Counted from the first letter of the stretch, positions 15,428 through 24,077 are shown. The stretch: 64,000 nucleotides of DNA from a bacterium SCSIO 12741 (GCA_024398055.1 CP073749.1:3472594-3536593), one strand, 5' to 3'. Notes: generated from the letters alone by a model not told the origin. Numbers and translations: made by a program.

Positions 15428-16378
15428 ATGCTCAACAGAAGATTTTTCAGAATTAAGGTATTGCAGTCCCTATACGCCTGGTTTCAGTCAGAAGATAATG
15501 ATTTGGTTCCGGTAGAAAAGGAGTTGTTTAAAAGCGTCAACAAAGTCGAGGAATTATACCTACTGATGTTGTTGCTGGTGGTGGACGTGATGGATTCTGC
15601 CCGGAATCTGATCGAAACGAAAAAAGAGAAAATCCTGGCTACCCAGGAAGATCTGAATCCCAATCTTCATTTTGTAGAAAACAAAGCCTTCCGTTTGTTG
15701 GAAGATAACGTAGCCTTCAAAAGAGCCATTGATACCCGGAAATTGTCCTGGGGTATTCACTCCGATAACGTAAGAAAACTCTACCGTCAAATTGAAGCCA
15801 GCCGCTTGTACGAAGAGTACATGACCAAGGAAGAAGACACCTTTAAAAACGACCGTGCCTTTTTGGTGAAAGTGTATGAGCGATTCTTTGTGGACAATGA
15901 AATTTTTGAGCAACTGGTAGAAGAGCAAAGCATTTTTTGGCCAGTTGATCTGGAGTTGGTTCACCTGAACATTATTAAAACACTTCAACGGCTAAAAGCA
16001 AGCCAGGATGTAAACTCCAAAGTATTGTTGGATCTCTACCGCGATCAGGAAGACGATACCAAATTTGTGAAAAACCTCCTGAGAAAAACCTTGAGCAGCA
16101 ATGAAGAGTATTCCGAATTGATCGCTTCTCAAACCCGTAACTGGGAAGTAGATCGTTTGGCCAAGCTCGACATTATCCTCATGAAAATGGCTTTATGTGA
16201 AATTGATCACATGCCTACCATTCCGGTAAAAGTCACACTTAACGAATATATCGATCTGTCTAAGTATTTTAGTACGCCTAAAAGCAAAGGTTTCATCAAC
16301 GGTGTACTTGACAAGATCGTAAACAGCTGGAAAGCTGAGGGACGAATCGTTAAGCAGGGCCGTGGATTGGTAGAATAG
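15428..16378 (+). CDS. nusB: Transcription antitermination factor NusB (long Bacteroidota form)
   Basis: I chose the ATG at 15428 (MLNRRFFRIKVLQSLYAW), because the TTG at 15404 would sit inside the promoter box. The protein is about 316 residues, roughly twice E. coli NusB, as usual for Bacteroidota. The N-terminal RxxxRxxxLQxLYAW motif and the C-terminal NusB core (NWEVDRLAKLDIILMKMALCEI..., VTLNEYIDLSKYFSTPKSKGFINGVLDKI) are clear. NusB binds boxA RNA with S10/NusE in ribosomal RNA antitermination. It is followed after 3 bp by upp, suggesting an operon. Confidence 0.95.
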   Translation: MLNRRFFRIKVLQSLYAWFQSEDNDLVPVEKELFKSVNKVEELYLLMLLLVVDVMDSARNLIETKKEKILATQEDLNPNLHFVENKAFRLLEDNVAFKRAIDTRKLSWGIHSDNVRKLYRQIEASRLYEEYMTKEEDTFKNDRAFLVKVYERFFVDNEIFEQLVEEQSIFWPVDLELVHLNIIKTLQRLKASQDVNSKVLLDLYRDQEDDTKFVKNLLRKTLSSNEEYSELIASQTRNWEVDRLAKLDIILMKMALCEIDHMPTIPVKVTLNEYIDLSKYFSTPKSKGFINGVLDKIVNSWKAEGRIVKQGRGLVE

Positions 16379-16381
16379 ATC

Positions 16382-17032
16382 ATGAACACAGTCATCTTTA
16401 ACCGAAGTCATTCGGTACTCAATGTATTTCTCTCGGAACTTCGAGATACGTCCATTCAACAAGATCCCATGCGTTTTCGGAAAAACATCGAACGCATTGC
16501 TGAAGTAATTGGATACGAAATTTCAAAAACCTTTTCCTACGAACCTCAGTCGGTAACGACGCCATTGGGTACGGCTGAGGAACTCTTACCCCAATCACAA
16601 CCCGTTATTGCCAGTATTCTCCGTGCAGGACTCTCCATGCACAGTGGACTGCTCAATTACTTCGATCGGGCGGAGAACGCCTTCGTATCGGCCTATAGAA
16701 TTGAGAAGGATAACGGAGATCTCGACTTTCATGTCGAATACAATGCCAGTCCAAGTTTGGATGGCAAAACTTTGATTCTGGCCGACCCCATGTTGGCCAC
16801 CGGATCTTCCATGTGCCTGGCCTACGATGCCTTGCTCAGACATGGAACTCCAGCCCAGGTTCATTTAGCTTCCGTCATTGGTGCTCCCGAAGGAGTAGAA
16901 AAAGTACGTGCTTATTTCCCAGAAAATACCCAACTTTGGATAGGTGCAGTGGATGAAAAACTGAATGACAAAAGCTACATCGTTCCGGGACTCGGTGATG
17001 CAGGAGATCTGAGCTACGGAATCAAAGAGTAA
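16382..17032 (+). CDS. upp: Uracil phosphoribosyltransferase
   Basis: This 216-residue enzyme joins uracil and PRPP to make UMP in pyrimidine salvage. The PRPP-binding loop LILADPMLATGSSM (about residues 129-142) and the uracil-binding C-terminal GDAGDLSYG are intact. The N-terminal ASILRAGLSM is also typical of upp. It lies between nusB and a PlsC-like gene with gaps of 3 and 6 bp, so the three genes are almost certainly co-transcribed. Confidence 0.95.
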   Translation: MNTVIFNRSHSVLNVFLSELRDTSIQQDPMRFRKNIERIAEVIGYEISKTFSYEPQSVTTPLGTAEELLPQSQPVIASILRAGLSMHSGLLNYFDRAENAFVSAYRIEKDNGDLDFHVEYNASPSLDGKTLILADPMLATGSSMCLAYDALLRHGTPAQVHLASVIGAPEGVEKVRAYFPENTQLWIGAVDEKLNDKSYIVPGLGDAGDLSYGIKE

Positions 17033-17038
17033 TTCCGA

Positions 17039-17608
17039 ATGAAAACCCTATTTTACCGGTTGGTGCTCAAGTTTGGCGGTTGGACCGTCGTTAACCACAA
17101 CCACGAAACTGTGGAGCAAGCGGTTATCATTGGTGCTCCCCATACCAGTAATTGGGACTTTGTATATGCCTTGCCCGGACTCAACGAATTGCAAATAACC
17201 GGCTATCGCTACCTGATAAAAAAGGAATTCTTTTTCTGGCCTTTTAGTTGGTTGTTTAATTCTACTGGAGGTATTCCCGTAGACCGAAGCAAAAAAAACG
17301 ACTTGACTGAAAACCTCAAGGCGATGTTGGCCAGTGGCGAATTGAAATACCTGCTGTTTCCACCAGAAGGGACCCGAAGCAGGGTAGAGCGTTGGAAAAC
17401 CGGATTTTACTACACCGCTATTGATACCGGACTACCCATCATCCTTGGTTATATGAACTACAAGGACCGTCAAATGGGCTTAGGGAAGGCATTTTATCCT
17501 ACTGGAGACCTAAAAAAGGACCTGGCTGAGATTGAGAAGTTTTACGAGAACATTCCCGGCAAGAATCCTAAGAATTATAATCCTCAGATTTTTCTTCGCG
17601 AAGAATAA
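17039..17608 (+). CDS. PlsC-like 1-acyl-glycerol-3-phosphate acyltransferase family protein
   Basis: This 189-residue protein has the acyltransferase block I HTSNWDF (HxxxxD pattern, about residues 36-41), the block VDRSKKND and block III PPEGTRSRVERWKTGFY. Members acylate lysophosphatidate or related acceptors at the inner membrane. The sequence is shorter than PlsC and belongs to the soluble-looking group common in Bacteroidota and Proteobacteria, so the acceptor is uncertain. It is the third gene of the nusB-upp operon. Confidence 0.85.
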   Translation: MKTLFYRLVLKFGGWTVVNHNHETVEQAVIIGAPHTSNWDFVYALPGLNELQITGYRYLIKKEFFFWPFSWLFNSTGGIPVDRSKKNDLTENLKAMLASGELKYLLFPPEGTRSRVERWKTGFYYTAIDTGLPIILGYMNYKDRQMGLGKAFYPTGDLKKDLAEIEKFYENIPGKNPKNYNPQIFLREE

Positions 17609-17642
17609 TTGAATAAAACCACAATAGAAATCAACACAAAAT

Positions 17643-17963
17643 ATGGGCATTTTTAGTGCATTGGGAAAGAAGAAACAACCCGAATTCAAGTTTACCGATT
17701 CTGAGACCAAAGCCTGCTTTACCTGCGATCATGTGGTTTCTGGAGAGCGGTCGATTGTATACGTTGCCCACGATGCCGATGGTGATTGGCACTTTATGTG
17801 CGACGGAGATGACCACACCGAAGAAAATGCCAAAATCATTTCCTTAAAACAGGCCGTAGAACTCGATCCTTCCGTCAACGATCTTTATGAAATGCCAATT
17901 GGTGTTGGAGCGGTTCGCAAATCCCCAGGGGAGAGATGGGAGCCGTTTCGGTTGACGGAGTAA
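17643..17963 (+). CDS. DUF2185-like small protein
   Basis: This is a 106-residue acidic cytosolic protein. The pattern CDHVVSGERSIVYVAHDADGDW followed by FMCDGDD, ISLKQAVELDPSVNDLYEMPIG and a late W resembles DUF2185 proteins, a family of unknown function sometimes found among immunity-type genes. It follows the acyltransferase by 34 bp in the same direction and may share its transcript. Confidence 0.7.
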   Translation: MGIFSALGKKKQPEFKFTDSETKACFTCDHVVSGERSIVYVAHDADGDWHFMCDGDDHTEENAKIISLKQAVELDPSVNDLYEMPIGVGAVRKSPGERWEPFRLTE

Positions 17964-18007
17964 TAATTTAAGAAACCAGAATTCGAGACTAACTAACCTA
18001 ATTGCCT

Positions 18008-18262
18008 ATGGGCGATGTATTTATCTACCTGATAATCCTAACCGTACTTCTACGAAATGGCTTATTTATTTGGAAGAGGTTTAAAATGGAAAATCGGGGT
18101 TATAAATACCCCTTTTTTAGATCTTGGCCTATGGTGCGTGCCGATTTCAAAGCGAGAATAGAGGTTGATTCTAAGCTAAAGCGTGAGTACGAGCTCGCTG
18201 TTAAAGTTATTATCGGAATAGGTGTCAGCCTGGGAGGGTTGATTATATATTTTGGGCTGTAA
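18008..18262 (+). CDS. Small membrane protein with two helices
   Basis: The ATG at 18008 is preferred to the TTG two codons earlier. The 84-residue product has an N-terminal helix (MGDVFIYLIILTVLLRNGLFIW), a basic linker and a C-terminal helix (VIIGIGVSLGGLIIYFGL). I know of no function. It is convergent with the HxlR gene, separated by 18 bp. Confidence 0.6.
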   Translation: MGDVFIYLIILTVLLRNGLFIWKRFKMENRGYKYPFFRSWPMVRADFKARIEVDSKLKREYELAVKVIIGIGVSLGGLIIYFGL

Positions 18263-18280
18263 ACCTATTTATTAGAATGA

Positions 18281-18625
18281 TCACTTCGCCGTTGAAAGTG
18301 ATTCTGCATAAAACTTTCCCCAATCAGAAATGCTGTCGATGACCGGGCTTAGGCTTTTTCCCACTTCCGTGAGTGAATATTCTACCTTGGGTGGAACGGT
18401 GGCATAGGCCTTTCGGCTGATGATCTTTTTTTCTTCCAAATACTTCAATTCTTTGACCAACATACGAATCGAAATATCCGGAATGGCACGTTCCAATTCC
18501 TTAAAACGCAATGTTCCCTTATCCAGGAGAACGTACAAAATGGCAAACTTCCATTTCCCTTCCAGGGTGTTCATGGCCAGGTGAAAAGGACAGTTTAAAT
18601 ATTCTTCCAAAGTTTTTTCTCTCAT
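18281..18625 (-). CDS. HxlR-family transcriptional regulator
   Basis: This 114-residue winged helix-turn-helix protein starts MREKTLEEYLNCPFHLAMNTLEGKWKFAILYVLL, the hallmark of HxlR (DUF24) regulators, including the N-terminal Cys12 that senses quinones or electrophiles in YodB, CatR and HypR. GTLRFKELERAIPDISIRMLVKELKYLE is the recognition helix region. It is divergent from the SnoaL-like lipoprotein gene, and an operator of the DUF24 type lies in the shared promoter (18683-18697). It probably represses its neighbour until Cys12 is modified. Confidence 0.92.
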   Translation of the reverse strand: MREKTLEEYLNCPFHLAMNTLEGKWKFAILYVLLDKGTLRFKELERAIPDISIRMLVKELKYLEEKKIISRKAYATVPPKVEYSLTEVGKSLSPVIDSISDWGKFYAESLSTAK

Positions 18626-18682
18626 AACCTATTGATTTCCATCAATGCTCACATTTATGTTATTACTTACCATAGATGTAAC

Positions 18683-18697
18683 TACTTGCAAAAAGTA
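18683..18697 (+). promoter_or_regulatory. Predicted HxlR operator TACT-N7-AGTA
   Basis: TACTTGCAAAAAGTA is an exact TACT-N7-AGTA site, the form reported for the DUF24 regulators YodB and CatR of Bacillus. It overlaps the -33 TTG of the promoter at 18686-18717 and lies between the regulator and its divergent neighbour. Confidence 0.65.
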
Positions 18698-18717
18698 TAG
18701 CATTGACTATAGTTTTG
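18686..18717 (+). promoter_or_regulatory. Bacteroidota promoter of the SnoaL-like lipoprotein gene
   Basis: TTG (18686-18688), 21 bases, then TAGTTTTG (18710-18717) fit the -33/-7 consensus TTG and TAnnTTTG. The start codon follows 29 bases later. Confidence 0.65.
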
Positions 18718-18746
18718 TCGCTCATAAATCGTTTTAAACCAGATAA

Positions 18747-19271
18747 ATGAGACTACAAAAACACATAAAATTTTTAATAATCACACTATTTTTTGGATCC
18801 ATTCTTACCGGGTGCAATTCATCCTCGACCCAGGAACCAAAAGAAAATTCCGATAACCTAAAAACTTACAAAATGGAACTAAGCGAAAACAAAAAGCTGG
18901 TTAATGAATTTGTTGAAGCTATGAGAACTTCAAACGTGGAAAAACTGGCTACGATGATCACGGACGATTTTAGTTGGTGGATCATTGGAAAACCAGAATA
19001 CCTGGCTACGGGTGGAGAGCACGACAAAGAGTACTTCCTCGGTTTCTTTAAAGGGGACGAGTTGTTTCCCGAAGGAGCCGACTTCAAAACCACTTCCATG
19101 ATTTCAGAAGGAAACGTTGTAGCAGCCGAAGCCGAGTTTAAAGCACTTACCGCCATGGGAACCCAATACGAGAACTACTACCACTTCCTATTCATCATTG
19201 AAGACGGCAAAATCAAACGAATGAAAGAGTACATGGATACTTATCACGCCAAGGTGACATTTGGATTGTAG
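18747..19271 (+). CDS. SnoaL/ketosteroid-isomerase-like lipoprotein
   Basis: This is a 174-residue protein with a lipoprotein signal peptide (FFGSILTGC, lipobox Cys about residue 23) and a C-terminal NTF2/SnoaL-like fold: NKKLVNEFVEAMRTSNVEKLATMITDDFSWWIIG ... YYHFLFIIEDGKIKRMKEYMDT. SnoaL-like proteins isomerise, hydrolyse or bind small organic molecules. Together with the divergent HxlR regulator it looks like a response module for a reactive compound, with the product on the outer or inner membrane surface. The chemistry is not known. Confidence 0.85.
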   Translation: MRLQKHIKFLIITLFFGSILTGCNSSSTQEPKENSDNLKTYKMELSENKKLVNEFVEAMRTSNVEKLATMITDDFSWWIIGKPEYLATGGEHDKEYFLGFFKGDELFPEGADFKTTSMISEGNVVAAEAEFKALTAMGTQYENYYHFLFIIEDGKIKRMKEYMDTYHAKVTFGL

Positions 19272-19341
19272 ATCTAAATCAAATTGGATATAGAATTCTT
19301 CATCTGTTGTTATTTTTGGTTGCCTATAAGAGCTAACCGAT

Positions 19342-19866
19342 ATGATCCTTGGATTTGAAAATTTAAGCCAGCAAACCACAGAATTGAATGAATTCAAACT
19401 TAAATGGAGATTTACCGAAGAGGAATTTGATGTTTTACCTGCGGTACATCTCGATCAGCTCCAACCGCTAAACTCGAATGGAGCGCAATTTCTATGGGAT
19501 TATATTTCTCATTCCGGATTGCATAAAAACACCCCTTTTGACAAGGATTTCTTTTCGGTAGTAGACAAAGCCAAGATTCGGGAGGGGAAAGAAAAAGAAA
19601 TCAAGAAATGGTTGTACCAACGAGGAATACCTTTTGAAAAGAGGGTGTTCCTTTCTTGGCAACCAGATTGCGGGATGATCGTACCCTGGAAAATCCTGAT
19701 CAAATATTTCGATAGCTTTTACTACGGAGGTTCTGATGATCTAACAATTATCGACGAAAGCCTCAATTGGGCCTTGCTATTTTATCACGAGGATGAAATC
19801 TACTTTGGAACCAACAAGAAGTTTGAACCAAGTGATTCGTTTGAGGATGTTAATTTTCTTTGGTGA
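19342..19866 (+). CDS. DUF2947-like protein
   Basis: This is a 174-residue cytosolic protein. The pattern KLKWRFTEEEFDVLP..., IKKWLYQRGIPFEKRVFLSW, VPWKILIKYFDSFYYGGSDD and WALLFYHEDEIYFGT follows the layout of DUF2947 proteins (W near the start, an RGIP block, then a WxxFxxYxxxFxx block). That family is of unknown function. The gene stands alone, 70 bp after the SnoaL-like gene. Assignment is by remembered pattern only. Confidence 0.6.
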   Translation: MILGFENLSQQTTELNEFKLKWRFTEEEFDVLPAVHLDQLQPLNSNGAQFLWDYISHSGLHKNTPFDKDFFSVVDKAKIREGKEKEIKKWLYQRGIPFEKRVFLSWQPDCGMIVPWKILIKYFDSFYYGGSDDLTIIDESLNWALLFYHEDEIYFGTNKKFEPSDSFEDVNFLW

Positions 19867-19906
19867 GTTTCCTGTACTTAAATAAACCGTCAAGAACTTA
19901 ATCTAA

Positions 19907-20206
19907 ATGCAAGCCAAAATAACCTATCAATTTTCTAATCCCTTGTGGAAATCCGGAATGGAAGGAGCCTGGCATTTCGTCTCCATTCCCATGGATATAT
20001 CGAAAGAAATTCGTGAACACTTGCAATGGCAGGAAGAAGGTTGGGGTAGAATGAAAGCCACCGTAAGGATAGGAGAAACCGAGTGGAATACTTCCATCTG
20101 GTTTGATTCCAAAGCAGGCTGCTACATATTACCTATTAAATCTGCAGTGCGTAAAAAGCTATCTATTCAGGTTGGAGATACGCTGGAGGTCACTTTGTTG
20201 ATTTAG
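19907..20206 (+). CDS. DUF1905 domain protein
   Basis: This 99-residue protein matches the small beta-barrel family DUF1905: WHFVSIPMDISKEIREHL, then GWGRMKATVRIGETEWNTSIW and YILPIKSAVRKKLSIQVGDTLEVTL. In many organisms this domain is fused to a YdeI-type (OmdA) domain; here it is free-standing. The function is unknown. It follows the DUF2947-like gene by 40 bp. Confidence 0.88.
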   Translation: MQAKITYQFSNPLWKSGMEGAWHFVSIPMDISKEIREHLQWQEEGWGRMKATVRIGETEWNTSIWFDSKAGCYILPIKSAVRKKLSIQVGDTLEVTLLI

Positions 20207-20327
20207 GAGGATGATTGATTTTACAAAAAGAATGGGTAGTATTGGGCTTAGGTCTATCCACTAATTTGGGTTCAAGGCAATAGGAATGGATTTTGGCCGT
20301 CACTTAACCGTAATTAGTTCAATTCCC

Positions 20328-20888
20328 ATGAAACCACTCATCTTACTACTCTTACTATTAGGATTAGGCGATGTCGCTTTCGCCCAGGAAGACACCGTCT
20401 TCATCCGTCAAAACCGGGATTGGACGGCAGACACCTTGGTCTATGAAACGGATACCTTGATCTTTCCATCGGGAATGGCCCGTCATATTTTATCTGGGAC
20501 CACGGTATTACCATCCACGCACGGACAAATTCATGCTAAGGGCTATGGACTTTACCTCAAAGAGGTTTCAAGATCGGCATGCAAAAGCCATGGAGAGGAA
20601 GTGTATTGGAGCAAGGACAAGATTAACTCAGTGCAGCGAACGGATACGAGTATCACGGTGGACCTGACCATTTACGACAACTGTTGCTACGATTTTCTTT
20701 GCGATATTGAAATTGATGAAGAGCGCGGTGGCTTGATTCTCGCTTATCAAGGATATGGCTCTCACTGCGCCTGTGATTGTTGTTTTGGCTTAACCTTTCA
20801 TATTGGGGATTGGAATATTCCGGATTTAAAGGAGATAAAAGGAGTGATGATCAAAGGGGAAGAAAAGTCATTCAGAAAATTGGAATAA
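20328..20888 (+). CDS. Exported cysteine-rich protein, unknown function
   Basis: The ATG at 20328 gives the signal peptide MKPLILLLLLLGLGDVAFAQ, while the longer reading adds 14 polar residues. The mature protein of about 166 residues has many cysteines, two of them in CACDCCFGL and others in DNCCYDFLCD and SACKSHGEE. The pattern suggests disulfide bonding in the periplasm. I do not recognise a family. It is followed after 7 bp by the DUF4269 gene. Confidence 0.65.
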   Translation: MKPLILLLLLLGLGDVAFAQEDTVFIRQNRDWTADTLVYETDTLIFPSGMARHILSGTTVLPSTHGQIHAKGYGLYLKEVSRSACKSHGEEVYWSKDKINSVQRTDTSITVDLTIYDNCCYDFLCDIEIDEERGGLILAYQGYGSHCACDCCFGLTFHIGDWNIPDLKEIKGVMIKGEEKSFRKLE

Positions 20889-20895
20889 CACCGAG

Positions 20896-21420
20896 ATGTT
20901 AGACTTTACCCATTTAGACTACCTTAAAACCGGAAACGAACGTCAGCGGAGAGCGTATCGATGTTTATCCGATCTGAATATTCTTGAAAACCTAAAAGAC
21001 TACGATCCACTTTTGACAGGCACCATACCCATTGAAATTGACCTTCCCGAAAGTGATTTGGATATCATTTGTTACTGCCATAATTCGAATGAATTTGAAG
21101 CCAAATTGAATACCCTGTATTCGGAGTATCCCAATTACCGGATTCATACCAGTACCTGGAATAATCTTCCGTCAACGGTTGCAAAATTCAGCACACCGGA
21201 TTTTGATATTGAAATCTTCGGTCAGGATTGTCCAACGGAAAAGCAGAATGCCTATCGGCACATGCTTAAGGAGTATGAAATACTTAAAGCCAGGGGAGAG
21301 CTGTTCAAGGCTGAAGTCATCCGATTAAAAAGAGAAGGCATGAAAACGGAGCCCGCCTTTGCTCATTTGCTGGGCTTGGACGGCAATCCTTATGAAGAAC
21401 TACTAAAAGTTGAGGTGTGA
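20896..21420 (+). CDS. DUF4269 protein (nucleotidyltransferase-like fold)
   Basis: This 174-residue cytosolic protein matches DUF4269: FDxLxYLKTGNERQRRAY at the start, LTGTIPIEIDLPESDLDIICY with the acidic DxD pair, VAKFSTPDFDIEIFGQ, and QNAYRHMLKEYEIL..., FAHLLGLDGNPYEELLK at the end. The GT...P(ES)DLDI arrangement resembles a minimal nucleotidyltransferase active site. The catalytic activity is not established for the family as far as I know. Confidence 0.85.
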   Translation: MLDFTHLDYLKTGNERQRRAYRCLSDLNILENLKDYDPLLTGTIPIEIDLPESDLDIICYCHNSNEFEAKLNTLYSEYPNYRIHTSTWNNLPSTVAKFSTPDFDIEIFGQDCPTEKQNAYRHMLKEYEILKARGELFKAEVIRLKREGMKTEPAFAHLLGLDGNPYEELLKVEV

Positions 21421-21481
21421 TTGGAAGCCTATATTGAAAATCCGATTTTTGTCTCTTCAAATCAATTGAAATAGTCAAGCG

Positions 21482-22297
21482 GTGCAAGCAAGAATCATAG
21501 AACCCAGCGAAGTATTGAAGGACTTTGTTAAGTGCTATTGGATTTTGGAGGGCTCGAAGGACCAAACACCTCAAAAAAACACGATTGTTCCGGATGGAAC
21601 GATGAAATTGATTTTTCACTACGGCGATTTGTACCGACACCATCCCCAAATCGGGTCGTCTTTTTTATTGCCGAGGTGCTTTTTAATCGGTCAGCTTACC
21701 GGACCTTATGTAGTAGAACCAACCGGGACTACGGGCATTTTTATGGTCCGTTTTCACCCCAATGGATTTTTACCTTTTACTACGATTCCCATTCACGAGA
21801 TGGAGAACACGGCGGTTCCTCTTGAAAATTTGTTTGGTGAAAAGGGAAGGGAAATGGGGATCCAGATTATAGAGGCAGCTAACCAACAGGAGCGTATCGA
21901 GAGAATCGAAGCATTTTTGCTTGGCCGATTATCGGAGGTCAAGACTCAGGATCGTATTGTGAATTCCACTCTTGATATTTTGGCAACGGCCAACGGTCAG
22001 CTATCTATCAATGATCTTTCAGAACAAGCCAATCAAAGTCGAAGGGTGCTGGCTCGTAAGTATTCTACCTCGGTTGGATTAAGTCCCAAGCAATTGTCCA
22101 AAATCATCCGTCTGCAATCCAGTTTAAAATCCTTGCTTAAAACCCAAAATTCCAAACTTACCCGGGTTGCCCATGAACATGAATACTTCGATCAAGCTCA
22201 TTTTATCAAGGACTTCAAAGAGTTTACAGGCTTGACCCCGAAGGAGTTTTATGGGGATCATTTTAAGATGTCGTTGATCTTCGAAAGCGGAGATTAA
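21482..22297 (+). CDS. AraC-family transcriptional regulator
   Basis: This 271-residue protein starts at GTG (21482) and begins with a DUF6597-like effector region (VLKDFVKCYWILE..., IVPDGTMKLIFHYGD, GPYVVEPTGTTGIFMVRFHPNGF). A two-helix-turn-helix AraC domain follows (about residues 175-262): INDLSEQANQSRRVLARKYSTSVGLSPKQLSKIIRL..., FDQAHFIKDFKEFTGLTPKEFY. It probably controls nearby genes such as the downstream VOC-domain gene, 65 bp away, but no operator can be named. Confidence 0.9.
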   Translation: MQARIIEPSEVLKDFVKCYWILEGSKDQTPQKNTIVPDGTMKLIFHYGDLYRHHPQIGSSFLLPRCFLIGQLTGPYVVEPTGTTGIFMVRFHPNGFLPFTTIPIHEMENTAVPLENLFGEKGREMGIQIIEAANQQERIERIEAFLLGRLSEVKTQDRIVNSTLDILATANGQLSINDLSEQANQSRRVLARKYSTSVGLSPKQLSKIIRLQSSLKSLLKTQNSKLTRVAHEHEYFDQAHFIKDFKEFTGLTPKEFYGDHFKMSLIFESGD

Positions 22298-22362
22298 CGC
22301 GGTCCCATTTTTACAATTTTAGGGAGTGAGGGATCGGCAATTTTGCCTTCAAACATCAAAAA

Positions 22363-22746
22363 ATGAGTACTATGAAAAGTGTAAATCCGGTTTGTTGGTT
22401 CGATATCTATGTAGCCGATTTAGAAAGAGCCAAGAAGTTTTATGAATCAGTGTTTGACTTAAAAATGATGGACCTCCCTCCAGAATGGGGCAAGCAATCG
22501 ACTTTTCCATTTGAAAATGAGGGAAGCAATGCTACGGGAGCTTTGGTGGAGAAAGAGGGCTATACAGCCAGCGAGAATAACACGGTCGTTTATTTTTCAT
22601 CAGAAGATTGTACTACGGAAGAGGCTCGAGTGAAGGATTCAGGAGGGCAAATCATTCGACCCAAAATGGCCATTGGTGAGTTTGGCTTCATCTCCATTCT
22701 GTTGGATACGGAAGGCAATACCATTGGACTTCATTCGAGAAAATAG
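22363..22746 (+). CDS. VOC-superfamily (glyoxalase/dioxygenase fold) protein
   Basis: This 127-residue single-domain VOC protein reads NPVCWFDIYVADLERAKKFYESVFDLKM at the start and ISILLDTEGNTIGLHSRK at the end, with two beta-alpha-beta-beta-beta modules. Metal ligands are not obvious (no H...E pair in canonical places apart from the terminal H), so it may bind small ligands rather than act as a lyase. The start could be at 22363 or at the Met three codons on. A terminator follows. Confidence 0.85.
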   Translation: MSTMKSVNPVCWFDIYVADLERAKKFYESVFDLKMMDLPPEWGKQSTFPFENEGSNATGALVEKEGYTASENNTVVYFSSEDCTTEEARVKDSGGQIIRPKMAIGEFGFISILLDTEGNTIGLHSRK

Positions 22747-22770
22747 CAAGTACATCATGTGCTAATGCCT

Positions 22771-22803
22771 AAAGGCGGTCCAATAATATTCTTGGGCCGC
22801 TTT
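22771..22803 (+). terminator. Rho-independent terminator after the VOC gene
   Basis: AAAGGCGGTCCAA and TTGGGCCGCTTT form a 12-bp stem with one bulge and a G-T pair, followed by TTTCTCCTTTCTTTT. Confidence 0.65.
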
Positions 22804-22878
22804 CTCCTTTCTTTTGGAATTGTCCATTTATATTGCGGGATCAAAATTGGGAGGCATTAAGCCACTATCAGATTGAAA

Positions 22879-23364
22879 ATGGACATTCAAATAACACCCA
22901 TATCTGACAAGGACTACGATCCAATAATCAACGGATTAAACGATTGGTGGGGCGGTCGAAACATGACCGATATGCTACCCAGATTGTTCTTTAAACACTT
23001 TACAGGAACGAGCCTTATTGCCAGAAGCGAGGAGCTGATTGCCGGTTTTATTATTGGATTCATCTCTCAGGATAATCCAGAATTGGCTTACGTTCATTTT
23101 ATTGGCGTTAATCCAGATTTTCGTGAGCAGAAATTGGGAAAAAGACTCTATGATTCTTTTTTCAAGAAAGTGGCCAAACAAGGTATTCAGGAAGTAGAGT
23201 GCGTAACTTCCATTGATAACAAGGCCTCGATTCAATTTCATCGTAAAATGGGTTTTAGAATAGTACCTGGTTCCAGCGAAAAAAAGGGGATTTCCTATAC
23301 CCAGGATTACGATGGACCGGAAGAGCACAGAGTTGTGTTTCGTTATCACCTGGAGAACTATTAA
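22879..23364 (+). CDS. GNAT-family N-acetyltransferase
   Basis: The ATG at 22879 (MDIQITPISDKDY) is favoured over the TTG two codons upstream. The 161-residue protein has the GNAT fold: FIIGFISQDNPELAYVHFIGVNPDFREQKLGKRLYDSFF contains the acetyl-CoA binding loop (R/Q-x-x-G-x-G/K pattern, REQKLGKRLY), followed by ECVTSIDNKASIQFHRKMGFRI. It transfers acetyl groups from acetyl-CoA to an unknown amine. Confidence 0.9.
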   Translation: MDIQITPISDKDYDPIINGLNDWWGGRNMTDMLPRLFFKHFTGTSLIARSEELIAGFIIGFISQDNPELAYVHFIGVNPDFREQKLGKRLYDSFFKKVAKQGIQEVECVTSIDNKASIQFHRKMGFRIVPGSSEKKGISYTQDYDGPEEHRVVFRYHLENY

Positions 23365-23424
23365 TTTCAAGGATTCAAACACCGCAAAGGATTGATCTCG
23401 ATAATATCATATTGTTGTAGTTCC

Positions 23425-24012
23425 ATGCTGCTTTTATTGGGGCTAAACCTCTGTGTAAAAGCTCAGCAGCCGGAAGCTTCACCTTTGTTGGAATTGGAGA
23501 CCAAAGCCATAACTCAACAGGATTTTGAACAGTACAAAAACACCTTTGATTCTTACCAACCACCGATTCTGGACTCAAATGGAATTATCAAGGCTCTAAA
23601 TGCTTATTTGGTGACGAATTGCGACGAAATCTGTGAATCTCATTTGCTTGATCAAGATGGAAAAGTTTGCTTACTTCCCTCGGACTACGACTCCGGAATT
23701 TTGGGCCTCCTTTTTTCGCCCGATGCAAAACAGATGATCGTCTATTCATCGTATGATGGGCCTGAATATTCCAATTTTTACGAAAATCGATCTGAAATTT
23801 TGATCTACGAGGTGGATACTACCCAAGGGCTTAAGGGCATTCAATATGCCGGAAGTTATACTACTCCGGATTGGTCGTTGGAAGACTTGACTTGGGTAAA
23901 TTCAGAGACTTTGGCTCTGATGGTTTATCGAGGTTCCAAAACCACCCAGGGAGTGGATGGAGGATACGAGTATTTGTCTGCTAAAATGATGTTTATCAGT
24001 CCTGCTAAATAG
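23425..24012 (+). CDS. Exported protein of unknown function
   Basis: The ATG at 23425 gives the signal peptide MLLLLGLNLCVKAQ. The mature part of about 180 residues has a beta-rich look with acidic pairs (LLDQDGKVCLLPSDYDSG, LLFSPDAKQMIVYSSYDGPEYSNFYENRSEILIYEVDT), which recalls a single blade pair of a propeller fold. I do not recognise the family. It precedes a Kelch protein by 65 bp but is not clearly in the same operon. Confidence 0.6.
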   Translation: MLLLLGLNLCVKAQQPEASPLLELETKAITQQDFEQYKNTFDSYQPPILDSNGIIKALNAYLVTNCDEICESHLLDQDGKVCLLPSDYDSGILGLLFSPDAKQMIVYSSYDGPEYSNFYENRSEILIYEVDTTQGLKGIQYAGSYTTPDWSLEDLTWVNSETLALMVYRGSKTTQGVDGGYEYLSAKMMFISPAK

Positions 24013-24077
24013 AAGCAAGAATGTATCTAATTGACTGAATCGTTGTAGCCAAGCTCTTTTCTTCCTAAATTCAAGCC

